Part shown: positions 56,534 to 64,000 of the stretch, piece after piece
Numbering within the stretch: the stretch's first letter is position 1
Layout of the letters: every line of letters begins with the position of its first letter
Assembly: GCA_024364735.1 (NCBI GenBank)
Contig: JAGFNQ010002306.1
Location: 181,515 to 245,514 of the forward strand
Length of the DNA: 64,000 nt
Source of the DNA: Boesenbergia rotunda
Lineage: Eukaryota; Streptophyta; Magnoliopsida; Zingiberales; Zingiberaceae
Reading direction: 5' to 3'
Notes under the pieces: model-generated
Databases searched by the model: none
What the model was told of the DNA's origin: nothing
The model's input: only the letters and a program-made list of their open reading frames with translations
Translations under genes and position numbers: made by a program

Positions 56534-56625
56534 AATTTCTGGCGTATTTCTGAATTTGGCCAGAAAAACTGATTTTCAGAGTATCAGTTGACTGCCCTGG
56601 GGGGCAGTCGACTGGTCAGGGCTGG

Positions 56626-58900
56626 TGTGTAGCGACCCGCCTTCTCTACCTTAGACGGTCCGCTACTTTATCTACTATCTTGACTCTACTACACGACTAA
56701 GAATGTGGAACTTCTTTATTTTTCTTTTAAATCCATCTAGGGATGATATTCTAACTCTAGTAGTCATGCATGATACAATGGCACACTTCTTTTCATCTAT
56801 AGAACTTCTCTGCAATGCCAGTCGACTGCGATCTAACCAGTCGACTGGTATCGGCCACAGAAAGTTTCTGGGCGCGGCACCAGTCGACTGGCCTCTTGGC
56901 AGTCGACTGATGCATCGGACAGAAGCTACTGTTCGATAAGGCAGTCGACTGATACTGAACCAGTCGACTGGCACGCCTGAAAAACCTGAAATTCAGATTC
57001 GAACTTTGTTTCAAAAGTCCACAAAACATATAGTTTCAAGTCATACAAAGACACAACACCATTTCTATACTCTTTACTAGTTTCCTAAACAATTTAGCCA
57101 ATCAAAACAATTTCATAAACTCGAAATTAGAACTTTTGCGGAAGTAAATAAGTTATGAAAATCTATAAGAACTTTAAACTAGAGTTTTGTACCAAACTTC
57201 ACCCCTATGCATTCATAATACCAAAACACATGTTCTACACCTCACTAAAGCATTTTGGGATGTAATGCAACTTTTCTAAACATATTTATAGCAATAATAA
57301 CTTGATTCAAAGGGAAACTCTCAATATCTTGGCATATGCATCAAATAGCTCCATCAAGTATCAATATTCAAAACTACTCACACTCATACTCATCCAATGT
57401 CATCATAAGGATATGTATGCTAATTAAAATGACATGGAATCTTTACTCATGGTTTTAAGACATGCAAAATATCTAAAATGCAATTACTTGGATAAATGCT
57501 ATATGATCTAACTTAAACTAAGACTTTATAATAAATACACTTTGAGTCTTTTATTCATCTTGTCATAAGGACCTCTCCAAGGTTAGCCACCACACACACG
57601 TCACTCAGCACCGCCTTGTCGCCTTCCTTCAGAATTGCTTGCCTTTACCTTTACCTGCAGCAAGAGGAAATGCAACTAATAAGCAAAAGCTTAGTAAGTA
57701 CTATCTAGCTCACAAAATCTCGAAATGTGCAAGCATGCTTTTTAAAACAATGTGAAATCACATGAGATACTTTTATGCTTAAAAGAAACACTAAAACAAC
57801 ATGTATAACTCAAGACATGCATACTAAAGCACTAATAAGTCTTAACTTACTTGTTCTTGGCTTAACTTGAAACTTTAGCAATTCTTTGACTTTTAAATCT
57901 TTCTTTAACTTTTAGAAAACTTTCTTAAACTTTAGAAAACTTTGCTAAAGCATATACTTGAAAATAATATCTCACTTGGATCCACTTAAGACGTAAGTAC
58001 CATCTTATGCGCGTTCCCTAAAAGGTTGGGGTAGCGAGCCACCAATCCTAATAGAGCAGACCTTGGTCTACCAGGGCCAAGACCTTGGAATTGGACACCT
58101 GGATTTCTTTAACGACGCCCTTGGACGCCGGGTACTGGCCTTAGAAAATAAAATAGTTTTTCTTTCTTTTCTTTCTTATCTTTAAATGCCTTGGCATTTT
58201 AACGAGCCTCTTGTGTGCCCAAATCCCTAAGTCTTGACTTTTGGGGATTTCTTAAGGCCTTGGCCTTTTCTTTTCTTATCTTTATCTTCTCTTTTCTTTT
58301 CTCATAACTCTTCTTAACCCCTATCCTCATATAGGGTGCTTAATCAAACTTATACAAGCATGGATCAACCTAGGATTACATGCAAAATCATAAACTTTAA
58401 GGAAAATTACATTTTAACTTTCTAACGGGAAAATCTTGCGGAAAACCGCCTCTTACTGCAGGTGAGCAGTACTTACATTGATATCTTGGACTTACAACCA
58501 AAATTGACGTCTAGGGCTCGGGAGAAACTTGAGATCTCGATGAACCGTTCGCGCCTACGCGTTCCTCTCGTCGAGACGAACGAAACGCTCCGCCCTCCTT
58601 GCTTCTTCCTTGGCCGGCGCCCCCTTAGAAGAGGAGAGGAGGCCTTGGTGTGTTTTCGCCCAAGAGAGGAGAGGGGGCGGCGTGCGTGAGTTTTGGGCGA
58701 GGAAGAGAGGGTTTTGAGAGGAAATAAAATTTCTCTCTTTAATTATCTATTTATACTTAGGGTATTTAAGTCCAATTATAACTTAACTTAATATTTCTTT
58801 ATTTTCTTTCAGCACACCCCTGCTGGGGCGCCTGGTTATCTACTATCTTATCCATGGACTATCACCCAAATTAGACGGTCCGAGCTACCACGAGGCAGAT
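56626..58900 (+). mobile_element. Probable Ty3/gypsy LTR or LTR fragment, right end not found
   Basis: It starts abruptly in family X with TGTAGCGACCCGCC, a start seen in Del/Tekay-type gypsy LTRs (family recollection). It carries six CAGTCGACTG words (56819-56974), a gene-free A/T-rich middle, and a GC-rich leader-like part (58440-58700). 'gacggtccg' occurs near both ends (56654 and 58884). No primer site or coding frame was found. Confidence 0.35.
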
Positions 58901-60933
58901 CCTGACCTCAGATCACCATCATCAAAGTTTGGCTCAAATCAGAGCGAGATCGGCCGTTGGATTTCCTCAAATCGATCTGAGCCGTCCATTGGTTAATACT
59001 TAAGGAAAATGGCACAGAAGCTCTTCCCCGTCGCGTCTCAGAGTTCTTCGCCGCAATTCCCGTTCTTCATGTTCTTCCTTCATCCTTAGCTTGTTTCCTT
59101 CAATCCAAGGCGCGACCACTCGATCTTCTTGCAGAACTCACGTGCTAGATCATTGGGGAGGCAATCGGTATTGTTTCCGGATCAAATCTGCCCAAGAACA
59201 GAGTTGTGAGAGGTTTCTACAGCTTTGTCCATTTAACACTCTTCGGATCGGCTGTGCTCTACCACCTTCCATCTAAGCTATCCAGAGGGGTTCCCTGAGT
59301 AGCTTGGATCGTCATCCATCCACCCACGCACGCAGACACAGCTGCAATGAAGAAATCGCATGGAAATTTCAGAAATGGGCAGTTTGAGCTGTATTCAATC
59401 GCTGATGAGTTTTTCCCCATGATTTGCTGAGCTTACGGGTCCGAGGCTCTCCTTTGCTTGACAACCAAAGAGTATCTGAGCTCTGGAAGGAGTCGAGGAG
59501 TAGATTTCATCAGTTTAATTTCATGTTTAGCTGTAGTTTCAATTCTGTTGCAGATTTGTTCTGAAATTCTGTTGTAGTTACTGAGTTTTTCGAATTTTAA
59601 GCTCTTAGCTGTAAGTTAGTTTCAATTCTGCAAGTAGAGTAATCGAGACACTTGTTTAGTGAATGAATAGATCAAATTTCAGTTTAGTTCTTAGTTAATT
59701 TGCTGCGTGCCAATTGATTTGCTGCGTGCCAATTGATTTCTGAAAAAAAAAAACCATTCAGTTTCGGAAATTGTTTTAGATTTCCTATTTTTGAGTTGTT
59801 TCTGAGTTTCTTAGTAGTTAATTTCATCTCTAGCATTAGATAGATAGCTTGCGTTATTAACATAGAATTTAGTTTCGATTTGCTTGCCATTTAAAGTCTG
59901 AAAAAAAGAAAAGAAATCAAATCTGTTTTCTGTTTAATCTATTTCAGACTTGGTGTTTTCTGTTTTCATTCCCTTTCATTAGTTTTGTTAAGTAATTGCT
60001 AGCTGAAACTTCTTTGCTCCTAGATCAGTCACATGTACTCAGTCTATGTTAGCTAGCTCAGCCTCTAAGCATTTGCAAAAACAGAAAAATCAATAGCTTT
60101 TCCCTTTCAATTTGCATCTAAAATTTCAGCCCTTTTCATTTCTGAATTTACCTTGTTTCTTTGGTTTTGATCTCAGTTTCCAATTTCCCACTTTAGTCTT
60201 GTTTAGTTCTTTCTTAACACCATTGTTTTCCAATTGAATCACTTAGTGTAAACCCTTGAGCCGAAAATCCACTTATTCCTTGATTTAGAGCTAGTTTTTG
60301 GCACAAAAGTTCTCCCTAGCGTGCCAACTTCCTTGAATTCATTTGCATCCAAAGTTAGCTTGTTTTGTGGCATGTGATTGCGTTCGAATCAATAAGTTTG
60401 AATCCACCTAATTCTGAAAAATCTGGGCAGTGATTGGCTTTCAAAAAAAAAAACATTGCATGCTTGATAGATATTTGTTGCTTGTGAAATTTCTAATTCC
60501 TTTTGCATTGATTTGTCTTAGCTTTGTCATTTCCGAAATTTGCCATATCTGCCTCTATATTTCAGATTAGTGTTGTTTGCATTCGAATTGAGCTTTGTTT
60601 TCCGAATTGGTTAAGTACCTTGGTTGATTAGGTTTACATTAGGTTTAGTTCTTAAATGCAAATTTCTTGTTAGTTCCATTGTTAATTATCTTTCATTTTC
60701 ATTTCATTTTCCTTTTCAATTACAAACCAAAAATCCATTTTCGTGTTTGAAACCCAAAAATGACACATAACTACAAGTTTGAATCAAGCACGACAACTAT
60801 CCCCGAGAAAAATACGACCTGTGGCCCCTTTGCTACATTCTTATACGTTTTGCTTGTAAAAGGGTTTCCAGCTTTCATTTACAAAATTCTAAATTTGAGG
60901 CCCACATTTGTGACACATAGTTTGGGCCTGTCA
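58901..60933 (+). mobile_element. 5' LTR of the Athila-type element, left boundary uncertain
   Basis: The right end (...GGGCCTGTCA) is fixed by the primer site that follows. The last 150 bp contain 'tacgacctgtggcccctttg' and 'ctacattcttatacg', typical of Athila LTR ends. The long T-rich stretch 59500-60750 has no gene; the left end is an estimate. Confidence 0.6.
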
Positions 60934-60939
60934 AATTTT

Positions 60940-60957
60940 TGGCGCCGTTGCCGGGGA
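60940..60957 (+). other. tRNA-Asp type primer binding site (Athila)
   Basis: TGGCGCCGTTGCCGGGGA is an exact match to the site known for Athila elements, seven bases after the LTR end. Confidence 0.95.
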
Positions 60958-61103
60958 GGCTGTTAGTTGACGTGTTTGATTTTTGCTTGTGCACTTATTT
61001 CATATCATTCTTGATTTTCTTTTGTGCTTATTGCTATATCTTTGGATTTGATTTTATTTGATTTATCTTTTTATCCACTTTTACTGCGATTTGTTTTGTT
61101 TTT

Positions 61104-64000
61104 ATGACCAGGTCTCTAGGTGCTGAATTAGAAGATTTCGATCCTGAGATTGAGAGGACTTTCAGAGTCAGGAGGAGCCAGGCCATTCTTTCTGAGACTA
61201 TAGATATCCCTCCTATTCAGATTATCTCCACTCATTCAGGCATTGACATGGCAGACCACCAGAGAACCATGAAGGAGCTTGCAGCACCTGACACTGCATT
61301 TCAGTACTCCAGCATAGCTTATCCGGAGCTGGGGGAAAGTTTCGAGTTAAGATCTGGGCTTATTAATTTGTTGCCAAAATTTCAGGGTTTATCTGGGGAG
61401 GATCCAAACAGACACTTGCACGAATTTCATGTGGTGTGCTCTACTATGAAGCCTCAGGGCATTTCTGAAGAAGACATCAAGCTGAGAGCTTTCCCCTTCA
61501 CATTGACAGGAGCAGCCAAAGACTGGTTCTATTATCTGCCTACAGGACATGTGTCTAGTTGGATCGCTATGAAGAAGGCATTTTTGGAGAAGTATTTCCC
61601 AGCTTCCCGCACAGCTATAATCAGAAAAAGTATCTGTGGGATTCAGCAAGTGGTGGGCGAAACACTATATGATTATTGGGAAAGATTTAACAAGTTATGT
61701 TCAAGTTGCCCCCAGCATCAAATCAGTGAGCAATTATTGATTCAATATTTTTATGAGGGACTGCTGCAGATGGATAGAGTCCTGATAGATGCTGCAGCTG
61801 GAGGGGCCCTAGTGAACAAGTCACCAATGCAAGCTAGGGAGTTAATTTCTAATATGGCTGAGAATTCCCAACAATTTGGAGGCAGAGCCTTGACCACCAG
61901 AGGAGTGGGAGAAGTTCAGTTAGTGCCTATTGATCATTATGACAAGAGATTTGCAGAGATCACATCACTTATTAAGGAGTTGAAGGTTAGCAATGCAAAT
62001 CAAGGGTCAACTCCTTTAGTACCTCCACCCTCTAGTCAAATGATAAGTGTGTGTGGCATTTGCTCTAGTCTAGAGCACACTTCAGACTCATGCCCCAATC
62101 TCCAACAGGACGAGACAGTAGCTGCATTAGGGAGAGGACAATTTCCATCAAGAAACAATCCATATTCCTCTACCTATAACCCCGGTTGGAGGAATCATCC
62201 TAACTTGAGGTATGGGAATGCTTTCTGCCAATAAGAGCCTCAAAATCAGTCCTCATAGCAGCCTCAACCGAATTTCCAGCAGCCCCAACAAACTCAGATC
62301 AATCAGCAACAATTTCAGCCATCAAATCCAAGTTTTCAGCCCCCGTTTCAACCTAATTCTCAACATTTTCAGCAACAATTCCAAGCATTTGATCCTCAAT
62401 TCCAGCAACCTTATCAAGGGCAGCAAGGCTTTCAATCATTTCCAGTTTTTCCAGCTCAAAACCAATCGAATTTTCAGCCATCACAGCCCATGAATCAGTT
62501 TTCACAGCCCTACAACCAAGGGTTTCAAGGGCAGAATTTTTAGCCTTCTCCACCTAATTTTCCACCTCAGAATCAGAATTTTCAAGTTCACAACGCCCAG
62601 CAATGTTTCCAAGCATATCAGCCATTTGATCAGCCCTCTTATCAGCCCCAAAATTCAAGTTTTCAACAAAATCAGCAATCAAAATTTCAGCCTTCTTCTT
62701 CATCCTTTCAAGGTCACTCAAGAAGCTATTCTAACCAAGGAGGTTATGGGAGCTCAAGTGGAGGAAATGTACCCCAACAGAGGGTTGATGATATGTTTCA
62801 ACAAATAATGCAACAACAACAATCTTGGCAACAACAACAACAAGGTTGGCAACAAAACATTGAGAGGCAAATAGGGCAATTAGCGAGTGGGATCAATCAC
62901 AATCAAGCTCAAGGATCAAATCAACTTCCTTCCCAAACTGTTCCTAATCCCAAAGGGAATGTGAGTGCTATATATTTGAGGAGTGGGAAGGTCACCTCAT
63001 CTCCAAAGAGTCCAAGAGCAGAATTTTCAGGAAACCAGACAGCTTCCCCAATTCCGGCCCAAAACCACACTGAAATGAGTTCAAATTCAGCTGATTCCAC
63101 CCCTAGCCCGTTCCCAACTCAGTCCTCAAGCAACCCTCCAAATTTGGTGGCAAACGGAGAAGAAATCAGTGCCGAGACGCAAGGGACAGCAGCCACTACG
63201 CAGGGGACAGCACAGCAGAATTCAGCCTCTCCACTTCCGGCCAAAGTTGATGATTTTAGGGTTCCGTTGCCTTTTCCACAGGGGAGAACTCCAACCAAAA
63301 GACAAGGGGAGAAGGAGAAGGCTAAGGAATTTAATGAACTAGTGGAGCTTTTCAGCAAAGTGGAGATCAATATACCTTTATTGACCATGATCAAAAGAAT
63401 TCCAAAGTATGCTAAGTTTTTGAAGGATCTTTGTGTTAACAAAAGGAAGCTTAAGGAAAATGAATTGGTCAGCATTGGAAAAAATGTTTCTTCGCTTATC
63501 CATGCCCTACCTCAAAAATGTGAAGACCCTGGGATGTTTACTGTTTCTTGTGAGATTGGGAGCACCATATTTAACGATGCTATGTTAGATTTAGGAGCTT
63601 CTATAAATGTGATGCCCAGGTCAGTCTTTCAGATGCTCGGCATAGGCCCTTTACAGCCCACTGGCGTGATGATACAGCTAGCAGACAGGAGCCAGACACG
63701 CCCAGCAGGTATGATTGAAGATGTTTTGGTGAAGGTAAAGGAGCTGATATTTCCTGCTGATTTCTATATTTTGGATATGGAGGGAGATTATTTGGCACAC
63801 CATTCTCCATTGATTTTAGGCAGACCGTTTCTGAAGACGACCAGAACAAAAATCGATATATATGCCGGTACACTTTCTATGGAGATTGGAGATACGGTTA
63901 TTCAGTTTAGCCTCTTCGATGCTATGAAGCAACCGAGAGAGGATCACTCCATCAGGAGCATGGATCTTATTGAGAAGCTGGAACAGACAGAGATAGAGGC
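61104..64000 (+). pseudogene. Athila-type Ty3/gypsy gag-protease, running off the window
   Basis: ATG at 61104 (MTRSLGAELEDFDPEIERTF). The capsid domain at residues 75-250 includes NRHLHEFHVVCSTMKPQGIS, LRAFPFTLTGAAKDWFYYLP and GETLYDYWERFNKLCSSCPQ. A CCHC knuckle (CGICSSLEHTSDSC) starts at residue 317. A glutamine-rich linker of about 220 residues (62240-62900) follows, holding all the breaks: TAA 62232-62234, TAG 62256-62258 and TAG 62541-62543. The frame then stays open to the window end through the protease, with D at 63588 in LDLGASINVMPRSVF and LGRPFLKTTRTKIDIYAGTL further on. Reverse transcriptase lies beyond the window. A fully unbroken frame after the linker argues for recent insertion. 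Confidence 0.9.

Larger units (their letters stand above)
55206..56625 (+). other. Non-coding 3' region of family X with a duplicated hairpin/palindrome module
   Basis: No gene. Two copies of a roughly 260-bp module (about 55500-55765 and 56400-56620), each with 'tttttcccaagta', a perfect hairpin and CAGTCGACTG pairs; the other family member (15405-15640) has one copy. Polypurine tracts are near 56370. It is cut at 56626 by another repeat before reaching a 3' LTR. Confidence 0.75.

Noticed and set aside
58462..59276. GC-rich patches that might be first exons of genes
   Set aside because: Short frames without conserved motifs, inside LTR-like sequence; no splice or protein evidence.
1..64000. 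tRNA, rRNA or organelle DNA insertions
   Set aside because: I saw no cloverleaf with A and B boxes, no rRNA words and no plastid or mitochondrial genes; a tRNAscan-SE or BLAST run would settle it.

Overview
This is plant nuclear DNA from a large, repeat-rich genome, probably a monocot. The only intact host-type gene (21572-22879) has a GC-rich single exon of the kind common in commelinid monocots. Nearly everything else is LTR retrotransposon sequence, mostly Ty1/copia of Sirevirus type, with Ty3/gypsy of Tat and Athila type. I cannot name the species.

Layout. 1-482 is the end of one LTR element inserted in another. 483-6249 is a minus-strand, pol-less Sirevirus-like element. 6250-9870 is a 235-bp dimeric satellite split by a solo LTR (8685-9625). 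10274-11255 is a decayed, spliced coiled-coil gene on the minus strand. 11260-13735 is a 5'-truncated minus-strand copia element. 13736-14792 is a patchwork of promoter-like and LTR fragments. 14793-17076 is the 3' half of a gag-only element (family X). 17077-18010 may be the first exon and intron of a host gene, cut off by that element. 18200-20307 is an internally deleted hAT transposon with a perfect 8-bp target duplication. 21572-22879 is the intact host gene. 24307-24978 is a Tourist-like MITE. 25060-29893 is a roughly 430-bp inverted-repeat satellite split by a solo LTR (25636-27492).

29895-37609 is a nearly complete Sirevirus-type copia element (minus) lacking its 3' LTR. 37610-45133 is a Tat-type gypsy element (minus) with two tandem arrays downstream of pol. 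45134-46095 holds (TA)n tracts with two small foldback or MITE elements. 46160-49811 holds gypsy-type LTRs and a pseudogene. 49812-56625 is a nest: a copia element carrying a solo LTR of its own family, then interrupted by a second family-X element. 56626-58900 is a probable gypsy LTR. From about 58900 to the window end is the 5' half of an Athila-type element.

The coding parts of the elements fit together as standard retrotransposition machinery: gag capsid and zinc knuckle, protease, integrase, reverse transcriptase and RNase H. Almost every copy is disabled by one to a few stops or single-base frameshifts. Many stops can be read as C-to-T changes. Family X and the 483-6249 element keep gag, priming sites and LTRs but have no pol, so they would depend on enzymes from relatives such as the 29895-37609 element. 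The strongest leads are the two related satellites (one sitting in the 3' region of the Tat element), the inverted-repeat satellite, the gag-only family with a repeated hairpin and palindrome module, and the hAT deletion derivative.
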